A program made the position numbers and the translations under genes. A stretch of 64,000 nt of DNA, taken from assembly GCA_020912385.1 (NCBI GenBank), contig CP087214.1, forward strand, positions 1,240,001 through 1,304,000, given 5' to 3'. How positions within the stretch are numbered: position 1 is the stretch's first letter; each line of letters opens with the position of its first letter. Positions 11,059 to 20,200 of this stretch are shown here, piece by piece. Source of the DNA: Neofusicoccum parvum (lineage: Eukaryota > Ascomycota > Dothideomycetes > Botryosphaeriales > Botryosphaeriaceae). Under the pieces are notes generated by a model, which ran no database searches, had not been told where the DNA came from, and was given only the letters and a program-made list of their open reading frames with translations.

Positions 11059-12145
11059 GTCCGCATTTTACTTTCGAGGAAAACGAAGAAGGATCCAGAA
11101 TGCACGGGGTGAGACAGACTGACAGGGGAAATTTTAAAAGCACTGAATTCAATCTCATCACATCGAAGTACGGAAAGCCGTGAACTACTAGCCCGCATCA
11201 ACATACAGCAAAGAAGGGGCTTGAAAGTACTTTATATCATCTCAAGATCAAAGACTGGTTGTTGTCAATTTCCTCTTGGAATGTTCGGGTCGAGAAGGAG
11301 TGACTTGGTAGAGGTGAGAGATTGTGCATTCGGCAAATGCCTGTAGAGTGAGCTACTGAAATTTGAATTTTACTCCGATAACACCTAGTGTGGCCGTGAT
11401 ATTTGATACTTACAACTTTTCGATGCTGAGTCCGAGGCAAGCTCCGACTTGAACTCCAATGACAATAGAAATATACGGTGTTCGCTTACAAACCCTTCAG
11501 TAGCAAGGGGGCAAAGAATTGCGAGCAACATGCAGATTGTTCCTCAGAATCGAGCCTGAACAAAAGCAGACCATACATGCAAGAACCCAGTATTCTGACA
11601 TCCGAAAGCACTTCCGTTGAAATAACCGACCAACGTCCGAGGTTCGGGGGAAAAAGGAAAGCATTCCGTCGTAGAGCTCCGTGACTGAAAGAGAAACAAA
11701 CCGGCCGGTAAAGGTTAAAGATGTATCGGGGTTCAGGGAGAACAATAGGCCAGGGTATAAATAAGCAACATACATCCGCGTAGAAAAGGAAGACAAATCA
11801 TAAGCGGAGGAGGGATGTCAGCTTTTCCTCCTCCTTTATCCCCCACTCACTTACCCGCTTAACCGAAGGCAATAATACTTCCCTATACCCATCATAAGCA
11901 ACGCCGATCAGCTCCCGGGAAAGCAGGCCCGCCCATAAAGATCCCTGAACGATATTTTCGTCTCCTCGGCTACAAACGAGAGCCCCCCTTCCATCCACAA
12001 TCCCTGACGCCCATCATCACACCACCGGACCAGAATCCATAACCCTCCGCCCACCACCGGCTACTTCCGCCCGCGCCGCACACGACCACCTACCGGAACG
12101 ACCCTTGTCGCACAGCCGCACACGCCCCGGAATCCGTCGCATCAC
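11059..12145. other. Convergent intergenic region, SDR / F-box-like gene
   Basis: Lies between two 3' ends. AT content is higher than in the flanking genes around 11100-11800. I see no frame with recognisable content. Confidence 0.4.
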
Positions 12146-13615
12146 TCAATCCGCACCCCACCCGCCGAACCCCAACGCACCACCGCCGCCACCGACAGCG
12201 CCGCCGGCCGCGCTCGATGCGGCGACGCCGGTGGCGCCCTCCGCGGGCGGGCTCGCCAGCTGGGCGAAGCGCGGGTCCCACGCGTCGCACTCGAACATGC
12301 CGACGACCAGGCCGTTGACGCGGGCCAGCTCGTAGTACTGTGCCTCGAGGTGGGCGTTCCACTGCTTGACGAAGCCGTTGCGCGCGTCGTAGAAGGCGTC
12401 CAGGTCGTCGCTCTCGCGGGCGACGCGCGCGCGGTGCAGGAAGTTGGCCGCGCCCGACGGGACCGCGATGTGCGCGGCGCACTCGAGGTAGACGCGCTTG
12501 AAGGCCGAGAACATGCGCGCGATGGGCGGCTTGGGGGCGACGGGCGAGGCGCCCGACACCAGGGACTCGAAGAGGGTCTTGTAGGCGAGGAAGTCCGGGT
12601 GCGAGGCTGGCGGGACGAGGGTGCCGGTGATGGCGCTGGTCCAGGGGGTTGGGAGGGGGGCGGTGGAGGCGTTGGGGGAGGCGCCGGTGTCGCGGAGCTT
12701 GCTGGCGGGGTGGCAGTAGAGCGGCTCGCCCTTCCAGATGGGTTCGAGGGTGGGCCGGGTGATGCCGCGGAGGGCGGTGGTGAGCGGGAAGGTGATGAGC
12801 TTGAAGTTGGCAAGGGCTTTGGCGGGGGTCCAGCGGTCGAAGCGGCAGAAGACGACGCGGACGGTGAGGTGGTGGAGTTGCTGTGCGCGCGAGAGGTAGG
12901 GGAGGATGGCGCTGATGCTGTCGCGCAGGTCGTACATCTCGACTTCTTCGGACCAGCCGTCCAGCGCGCACGAGTTCTGCACCGTGATTTCGAGGTTGTA
13001 GTTTCTGACGCGGGAGAAGTCGAGCTGCTGGCGGATGTCCCATCCTTTGCTTCGGTCCCGCACCGGGTCGAAGTCGTAGCGGTCCTCGGCGCTTCGCGGG
13101 CGGTAGAGGTAGCGGTTGCGGATGGTGGCTCCCAGGTGGCCGAGCTCGATGTGGAATGTGGTGCTGGCGTAGAGGTGGTCTCGCGCCTCGGAGCCTATCT
13201 GCTTGCTGACAAGGAGAAGGGGGAAGAAGTGCTTGAGCCGCTGGAGCAGGGAGGTTCCATATGGATTGCTGCTGACCATGGATCCGGACGGCAGGATGTA
13301 CTTGAAGATCTCCATTCTCAATTCAACGGGCAGCCTGAGGAAGTGGCATGGTCCCTGTGGCGCATCCACGTGCTCAGGGCACAGCTCGAAGTACGGCGGC
13401 CCTGGCTCCCAGTGGAAGATGTGCTTGCAGCGCGCGCCGGTCTTGGGGCTGGTGAGGTGCTGGCATGTTCCCGGCCGCAGCAGCTGGTCACGGTGCTGGT
13501 GGCATGTCGGCAGACAGCCGGGCTCGGCGACCTTGGACTTGTTGGCGCAGCGGCGGTTGGTCTTCTTGCTGGTCCCCCAGCAGATGTCCGCGGCGGGCTG
13601 CGTGGCGGCGGCCAT
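12146..13615 (-). CDS. F-box-like protein with an N-terminal Cys-rich region
   Basis: Single exon, 489 residues. Residues 10-85 hold two similar Cys motifs, CWGTSKKTNRRC...CLPTCHQH and CQHLTSPKTGARC...CPEH, which look like a small metal-binding module. The F-box-like core follows at about 93-107 (LRLPVELRMEIFKYIL), then the block LLLVSKQIGSEARDHLY typical of fungal F-box-like proteins. Such proteins may recruit substrates to SCF ubiquitin ligases, but many are uncharacterised. The C-terminus turns Gly/Ala-rich. It is divergent from the FAD monooxygenase, with 661 bases between starts. Very long frames on the opposite strand are GC-codon shadows. Confidence 0.82.
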   Translation of the reverse strand: MAAATQPAADICWGTSKKTNRRCANKSKVAEPGCLPTCHQHRDQLLRPGTCQHLTSPKTGARCKHIFHWEPGPPYFELCPEHVDAPQGPCHFLRLPVELRMEIFKYILPSGSMVSSNPYGTSLLQRLKHFFPLLLVSKQIGSEARDHLYASTTFHIELGHLGATIRNRYLYRPRSAEDRYDFDPVRDRSKGWDIRQQLDFSRVRNYNLEITVQNSCALDGWSEEVEMYDLRDSISAILPYLSRAQQLHHLTVRVVFCRFDRWTPAKALANFKLITFPLTTALRGITRPTLEPIWKGEPLYCHPASKLRDTGASPNASTAPLPTPWTSAITGTLVPPASHPDFLAYKTLFESLVSGASPVAPKPPIARMFSAFKRVYLECAAHIAVPSGAANFLHRARVARESDDLDAFYDARNGFVKQWNAHLEAQYYELARVNGLVVGMFECDAWDPRFAQLASPPAEGATGVAASSAAGGAVGGGGGALGFGGWGAD

Positions 13616-14276
13616 CGTCGAACACGGGCGTCCCGGCGTCGCAGTCGCTGGGCGGCTCGTTTAAGTAGGGCGTGCACGGTGGCGGCAGCGGAGTGGTTGA
13701 GCCCCAGAAAGCCGGGGAAGCGATCGACTCGGCCGCATGCAGGCGCCGTGCCACCAGGGCTCCGCGCTTGCCGGCGGGTTGCACAGAGCGGGTTTCAGAG
13801 GTCGGGGTGCGTGGGCAGCGAGGCTGGCGGCGGCTGCGCGCCAGTATATCAAGAGCCCGGCGGGGTGGCCTCGCGAGGAAGCCGCGGGAGGCAGCAGCAG
13901 CAGCAGCGGCCCACTCGGCGCGCATGCAGCATGCAGCCGGGCCTCGTGAGAGCGCGTCCGCCCGCCGTATGCGAGCAATCTCACGGCACCCGTTCCCCGC
14001 GGCGGCGGCGCATGAATCAAACGTTGCGCAAGACCGACCCTGGCCCGCCATCCCCGTCCCTCCCCTCCCGCGCAAACGGGCGCGACCCGGAACTTGACGG
14101 CGCACGTGATGGTCGGATGTGCCAATCTGCCTGATAGGCTGTGTCGGACCGCGGTGATTAACGTCGATCTGGCAGCTACCCGGCTCGCAAGATAAGCAGC
14201 CGTAAGCACAAGGCGCACATTTAACCTGTGTCCTTGCAACACATCGTATGACATGCCCACCGCTCAAACCTGAACA
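13616..14276. other. Divergent promoter region, F-box-like gene / monooxygenase
   Basis: GC-rich 661-bp space shared by two divergent starts. A run of AGC triplets lies at about 13890-13905. No TATA element is convincing. Confidence 0.4.
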
Positions 14277-15641
14277 ATGGCCGCGTCTGCAAGCGAGCCT
14301 AAGCCTTTTGCTGTGGCCGTCGTCGGCGGCGGCCTGGGCGGCGTCGTCCTTGCCATTGGCCTTCTCGCCCACCGCGTGCCTGTCCACGTCTACGAAGCAG
14401 CAAAGAGCTTCGGCGAGATTGGCGCCGGCGTTGCTTTTGGCCCCAACTCCGTGCGCTCGCTCGGCCTGATCTCGCCAGACTTGCTCGCGGCGTACGTCAA
14501 GCATGCAACCTTCAACGCCTCGCCCGAGCTCGAGAGAACCTTCTTGTCGTTTCGCCGCGGAATGGCCGCCCAGCGCGACAGGAGAGACAGCTTGGCGGAT
14601 CGAGAAACAGAGGCCAGGGCGGGCCAGTTTCTGTTTGGATTGGACAGCAAGGAAAGCGGGACCAACCGGACGGGCCTGCCAACGAGATGCTGCGTGCATC
14701 GCGCCAAGTTCTTGGACGAAATCGTCAAATTGCTCCCCGAAGGAACGACGTCCTTCAACAAATCCTTGACAAAAATAGACGAACTTACCGAGGGCGGAGG
14801 TGTACGGCTCCATTTCTCGGACGGCACCTCGGCAACTGCCGATGCCGCCATTGGCTGCGACGGCATCAGGAGCAAAGCGAGGCAGTACGTCCACGGCCCG
14901 GATGCCCAGCCAGTCTTTTCTGGAGACTATGCCTACCGGGCCATGGTGCCGTCCGAAGCCTTCGAGAAAGTCATGGGCCGCGAGCTGACCTTCAACGGCC
15001 AACTGTATGTCGGACACGGAGGCTACATCATCACCTACCCAGTCGAACACGGCAAGCTCATCAACGTGGTGGCCTCCCGATCGAGCCCCGGTAGCACATG
15101 GACTCATGAGGCATGGCTTCTGCCCTCCACCAAGGAGGGGATGATGGCCGAGCTTCGAGGGTGGCATCCGGCCCTGGTCGAGTTCCTGTCCTTGTATGGC
15201 ACCAAAGAGAAATGGGCACTCTTCGACTACCGCCACGGACACACATATCACCGCAGTCGAGTGTGTCTCCTTGGAGATGCGGCGCACGCAATGACGCCGC
15301 ATCTTGGGGCCGGAGCGGGGCAGGCGATGGAGGACGCCTATGTTCTGAGCAATCTCTTGGGAAAAGCGGAGAACGCGGAGGATTTGCCAGACGTGTTTCA
15401 GGCGTACGATGCAGTTCGCCGGCCGCGGACGCAGCAGGTTGTCGAGTGGAGCAGGCTGAACGGGCTGGCGTTTTCGTGCCTGGAGGACGGCGTCGGCGAC
15501 GACATTGCCAAAATCGAGGCCGTGGCTGGCCAGCGCTTCCAGTCGGTGTGGAACGAAGATCTCCCTCTGCAGTTGGCAGCGGCCAAGACGCGGATGGCGC
15601 GATTGGAGGGCACGGGGGCCGCGGAGATTCGGGAGCCCTAG
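14277..15641 (+). CDS. FAD-dependent monooxygenase, salicylate-hydroxylase-like
   Basis: Group A flavoprotein hydroxylase using NAD(P)H and O2 on an aromatic or quinone-like substrate. Single exon, 454 residues. The FAD Rossmann motif is at residues 16-22 (VGGGLGG), with the acidic end of the second strand in VHVYEAAKSFGEIGAG. The middle DG motif reads AAIGCDGIRSKAR, and the GD motif is LLGDAAHAMTPHLGAGAGQ. No signal peptide or membrane segment is apparent. A methyltransferase starts 522 bases downstream on the same strand, a pairing common in pathways where a ring is hydroxylated and then methylated. I infer possible cooperation, but no shared promoter is visible. Confidence 0.92.
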   Translation: MAASASEPKPFAVAVVGGGLGGVVLAIGLLAHRVPVHVYEAAKSFGEIGAGVAFGPNSVRSLGLISPDLLAAYVKHATFNASPELERTFLSFRRGMAAQRDRRDSLADRETEARAGQFLFGLDSKESGTNRTGLPTRCCVHRAKFLDEIVKLLPEGTTSFNKSLTKIDELTEGGGVRLHFSDGTSATADAAIGCDGIRSKARQYVHGPDAQPVFSGDYAYRAMVPSEAFEKVMGRELTFNGQLYVGHGGYIITYPVEHGKLINVVASRSSPGSTWTHEAWLLPSTKEGMMAELRGWHPALVEFLSLYGTKEKWALFDYRHGHTYHRSRVCLLGDAAHAMTPHLGAGAGQAMEDAYVLSNLLGKAENAEDLPDVFQAYDAVRRPRTQQVVEWSRLNGLAFSCLEDGVGDDIAKIEAVAGQRFQSVWNEDLPLQLAAAKTRMARLEGTGAAEIREP

Positions 15642-16163
15642 TTATCTCGCCAAATCGGCCCAAATGTGGAAATTCTGGGTTTGGCATGCTCAAACGGGCC
15701 GGCCCTCATCAAAGATGTCTTGCCTCGCGCGCCAACTCATCTGGGACGCGAATGTTCGGGGGCCTGAACGCCAGGGCAGGAGCGTGCGAAACGCCGCGAC
15801 GAGTCGGAGTGGCGCCGTGGCCGCGGCTCGGAGGATTCAGCAGCAGGCGTTCGCGGCGCAGCAGGATCGAGGTCGGGCAGAGCTATGGCACATCGGGCCG
15901 TGCCTGTGATATCGACTTGCCTAACGGGCTGAGGCGGGGTCGGTATGAATCCTTCACGCTGGCCATGCCGTGCCCAGTGCTGCGCACCGGCTGTCCTCCC
16001 CAAGCGCCCCAGTCTCGCATCTTCGTATCAACACTTTGCGCGTGAATCAGCACTGTGAAACCCGTGCCACACCCGCTGGATGGGCCTGCCTCCGCGCCCC
16101 AGATAGTCCCAGCTGTACGCACCTCCTCGATCCGGGACGGACGCCAACCAGGCACCCCCAAAC
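15642..16163. other. Intergenic, monooxygenase / methyltransferase
   Basis: A 522-bp spacer without a supported frame; it holds the 3' end of the monooxygenase and the methyltransferase promoter. Confidence 0.35.
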
Positions 16164-16964
16164 ATGGCCGCCAACACGGATCGCTTCGACGAAGACGCTG
16201 CTGCGTGGGAGGCCGATCCGGCCTGCGTCACCAGCGCCGAGCTGGTCTACAAGGCCCTCCTGCAGCATGTACCCCAGTTCCAGCCCGGCGGAAAGAGTAC
16301 GCGTGACCTCTGCTTCCTGCTCGCTTGTGGGCAGCCTGCGCTGACAACCTCCACAGAGCCCGATATTCTCGACGTCGGCGGCGGCAGCGGCACCCTGTCG
16401 TTCATGCTGGCGCCGCATGTGCACACGCTCACAGCCATCGACATTGCCCCTTCCATGGTCGCAGCATTCAATGCGAACGCGGCGCAACGAGGCGCGCACC
16501 ACATGGAGGCCGTGATCTACGAGCGCGACCTGCCCGACTTCACCGTCGCGCCTGAGGCAACAACGAGGCTGTTACAGACCGTGGACGGGAAGGCACCAGA
16601 GGGGCCGGTGCGGTGGGACATCCTCCTCAGCAACCTGGTGACGCACCACTATTCCCAGCTCAACGAGTGGATGCAAATCGCGTACTTCAGCTTGGCTCCT
16701 GGCGGGCGGATCGTGATGACGGATTTCGAGCACACGGGGCCCGACTCGGCGCTGTTCCACGCGCCAGGCAAGCGCGACAGCATACCGATGCACGGGCTGA
16801 AGCCTGCCGAGATATCGAAGCTCATGAGCGACGCTGGGTTCGTGGACGTGTCGGTCAAGCGGGTGTTTTCGCTGGACAAGGCTGTGGATCCCCAGGAGGC
16901 GGGCGGGAGGACGTCGATAGAGTTCCCGATTCTGCTGTGTCTAGGCTCGAAACCGATGCGATAG
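16164..16964 (+). CDS. SAM-dependent methyltransferase (class I)
   Basis: Transfers a methyl group from S-adenosylmethionine to an unknown acceptor. Exons 16164-16296 and 16357-16964 give 246 residues. The 60-bp intron starts GTACGC, has a GCTGAC branch site and ends CCACAG; its length is a multiple of three, so the unspliced frame stays open and could mislead annotation. Motif I follows the join as DILDVGGGSGTLSFML, motif II is LTAIDIAPSMV, motif III-like is WDILLSNLVTHH and the post-motif is LAPGGRIVMTDFEH. This is a small stand-alone type 11/25-like methyltransferase. Its position after the flavin monooxygenase suggests, but does not prove, a joint pathway. Confidence 0.88.
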   Translation: MAANTDRFDEDAAAWEADPACVTSAELVYKALLQHVPQFQPGGKSTRDLCFLLACGQPALTTSTEPDILDVGGGSGTLSFMLAPHVHTLTAIDIAPSMVAAFNANAAQRGAHHMEAVIYERDLPDFTVAPEATTRLLQTVDGKAPEGPVRWDILLSNLVTHHYSQLNEWMQIAYFSLAPGGRIVMTDFEHTGPDSALFHAPGKRDSIPMHGLKPAEISKLMSDAGFVDVSVKRVFSLDKAVDPQEAGGRTSIEFPILLCLGSKPMR

Positions 16965-17241
16965 AAGCCGTCAATTGAGGAAGAGTTCCCGGTGCGAAGT
17001 GCGCAACGTGACAGAGCTGCGGCTGAAGAAGTTGCGATACGCTGGACCCCGGCCGCGCTGCGCGTGGGCGACAGGCATTGATCGTGTAGGGCGTTGCTCC
17101 GACAACCCCAGCCGCCTTGGCACCGCCCAGTCCCAGGACGGCGCTGCGTCACCAAACGAACGCCCGTCTTGTAGCCAGCATCTCCATGTGCCCTGCCTGC
17201 TTCACCACCCGCCCCACGTCGCCTTTGCACACAGCGCCCAG

Positions 17242-20200
17242 ATGACGGCAACCAGCGCGAAACCCGCGCGCCCCGACCTCCACGCCCTCAAGCAGGCTCT
17301 CGCCTCCCACCAAACATGCTCCGACGCCGCCGTCCAGGCCCTGCACGAGCTGCTCGGTGCCGCCGGCAGGAGCACGCCTGGTCAGGATAAGGAAAACATC
17401 AAGCCAAAGACTGCCCGGGCACAGGACGCGAAGACCACGACACGGCCGCGGTCGAAGACGAAGACAAAGGCCGACGACGACGCCAAAGCGGCCGCGCAAC
17501 CCGCTCTCACCCCTCGCGAGAAGTTCCTCCTTGCTACCGAAGTCGTCAATTCTTGTTTGAAGGCTCTCAGCGATGCTCTCAAGCCTCAGCCGAAATCGCA
17601 TTCCCGCGTCGCCTCCACCGCGACCCCGACCCAGCGCGCACGCACACCCTCAGACGCGAAGCGACCACCCCCACAACGAGCCCTGAGCCAAATATCAAAC
17701 GATCCTGCCAAGTCCTCGGGTCTGACAAAGTCATCTTCATACTCCTCAACGAAGTCTGGAACAGCCCCCAGCGTGGTTGCCGTGGCGGAGTGTGCGCGGC
17801 TGGCTTTTGCATATTTGAGGACATCGGAGGCATGGAAGACCTCAGGGAAGGACATGCCGGCATTGCAGCTGGAGACCGGTATGTTGTCACTGGTCGGGAA
17901 GCTGCTCTCACACGGCTTGGAAGCTCTAGCTGCCAAGGAACTTCGGGTTTTGAAGAAGCGGTTGGAAGCGCACTTGCGTCCAACGAAGGAGGGGACGGCA
18001 GGTGGCAAGAAGGACGGCGAATCGGCGGAAAAGGAAACCCTGGCGAGTCTGTTGAGTTTTGGCGACATTGACAATAACAGCCCAGCTCTGCAACTCGCTC
18101 TCAACCACCAGCTTTACGTCCTCAAGATCATCGGGAGTAGCAAGCGCCCGTCAACCATTGAATCCGCGTTCGAATTTCTCCCAACCACGTCACCTTCTTC
18201 TCCTGTCAATATTCTTCTGAGCCTTGCCGAAAGACCAGGCAACAAGGACAAGGCCGCCCGCCAGCTGGAGACTGTCGCTCAAATGCTCCTCTCCCTTTGT
18301 CCTAGCATATCGAGTTCTGAGGATCCCACAGCTTGCAACGCTACCACGAGCCCGTCCCCGGACGTTGTCTTCCAATTACAATCGCTAGCTTTTGAGGCTC
18401 GCTTAAAGTGGTGGAAACTGTCAGGACACCAGGGAGATGCACAGAAGGAACTTTTGGAGCCCTTTTCGAAGTGTCTTGCGGCGTTCTCGAGGAGATCTGG
18501 ATCACCGCCATCAGAGAAGTACAGTTTGGCGGCTGCAAGACTGGAGGCTTTGGAAAGCTCCGCAAAAGTGAAGGCAAGAGATAGGAATGTCTGCACGGTT
18601 ATGAGTTTACTCGCTCAGTCAGCCAGTTTGGGTGATGAGGCCATGAAATGGATCAAGGACCAGTCGTCGTCTTCCAAGGGCCGCCAGGAATCGGACGCAT
18701 CACAAGCGGCTTCTCGCATTCGCATTGCAACACTATCCCTGGACAACAACACTTCGGGCGAACAAAACGAGGATCTGGATACCAACATTGATTTTGCTCT
18801 CACAAGCTTGAATGGCAGTTTGAGAGGGGACTCGACTGATCTGGACACTCTGTTGACAGAAGTTTCCAGCCTAAGACGAGCGGCCAGCAGAGCTTTCACT
18901 GACGCGAAGGATGACCTGGATTTTCGAAAGAAGTGCTTCTCGGTTATTTCTGCCTGCGTACACTTTCTAGCAAGGTACATTGGAACATCTCCAGCGGAAG
19001 GATCTGATGCTCAGGCCTTTCTCAGACATGGAGAAAGGCTGCAGATCGCATCAAAGACTGTAAAAAGCTTCGTGGACTCTGCTACAGCCTGTTGCAAACT
19101 CCTCATCTCCTCTGAATCGATTGCTTGGAATTCTTTGGACCAAATACTTCAGGACTGTCGCTTCATTCTGTGCGAGATCGAGGTCCTCTACCAGGATAAC
19201 TCCAAACAACTTCAACAATTTTCCACCAACCTTGGTCGCCCTTTTGTCAAACTCTCTGGACTTTATTGGCTATTGTTTGCGTATTTAAGAAAGAAGAACC
19301 CCTCGGATGGCGGTCTTTTGCAATCACTAAGACAATCAGTCGAAATCCTACTGCAGCGGCCGGAGGAAGACAAGGTCTCGGGCCTTCTGCTTTTAAAGTT
19401 GGAGAAGCTTGGAGAGGTGCTCGAGGAGATGCGAAGATATGAAGAGGCGGAGAAGGCATACTGTGATTCCATTCACACGCAGATTGAGTCCGGGACTCTT
19501 CAAGAAGCTGCTGAGATGGTTTCGTTGCAGCAAGCGATGCTGGAAGGCAAGCAGGCAACCTTCTTGAAGACAGCAACATCCTTGCACATGGTGCTGCTCC
19601 GACAGAGCCAGCGAAATGACGAGAAATCGCTGTTCCTCGATCTGGAAGAACTCGAGCCGGCCGAAAGGTCTGTGCTGCTCGAGGTGCAGCTAATCCTTTG
19701 CTGCGAAACGTACGCCAAGTCACGCAAGCCAAGTGCTCCCCTTTGTAACGCCATTCAACGGCTCGTAAAGATACTCTTCGATCTTTATGAGTTCTCTGAG
19801 CACCCTTTGCGCCGCCAGCGAGTTGTCACCCATGTACTCAGGCTCGGTGTGGACTGTCAGGATATCCTCGGCCAAGAACTCTTCTCTGAAGCCGCTGCTT
19901 GCACAATCGAGACCGCGACATCTCTTGGCTCTGATGCGGGCTTGAGCCAATATCAAGAGCATTATGCAGCATCCCATAAGTTGAGCATCGCTTTGCTGGA
20001 GTCGCCACCTTCCGCTGAGGACATCGAAGGGCCCTTGCGTACCTGGCAAGGTATCTTCGACAACGCCGATTCTTGGATCCAGCTTATCACACGCATCGAC
20101 GCTTTCGAAGTTTGGATCTCGCAACTCCAGATGGTGTCTGATTTCTTGGGTATGAAGGGCTTGGATTTCCTACGGGTGCCGGTTTTGTCCGTCATGAGCA

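Noticed and set aside
12350..14134. A 594-codon plus-strand open frame over the F-box-like gene
   Set aside because: It is antisense to a well-supported gene, its translation is Gly/Val/Glu-rich as expected from reversed GC-rich codons, and it has no domain.
13488..15302. A 604-codon minus-strand open frame over the FAD monooxygenase
   Set aside because: It is opposite a complete flavoprotein gene with all motifs; its length is explained by third-position GC bias.
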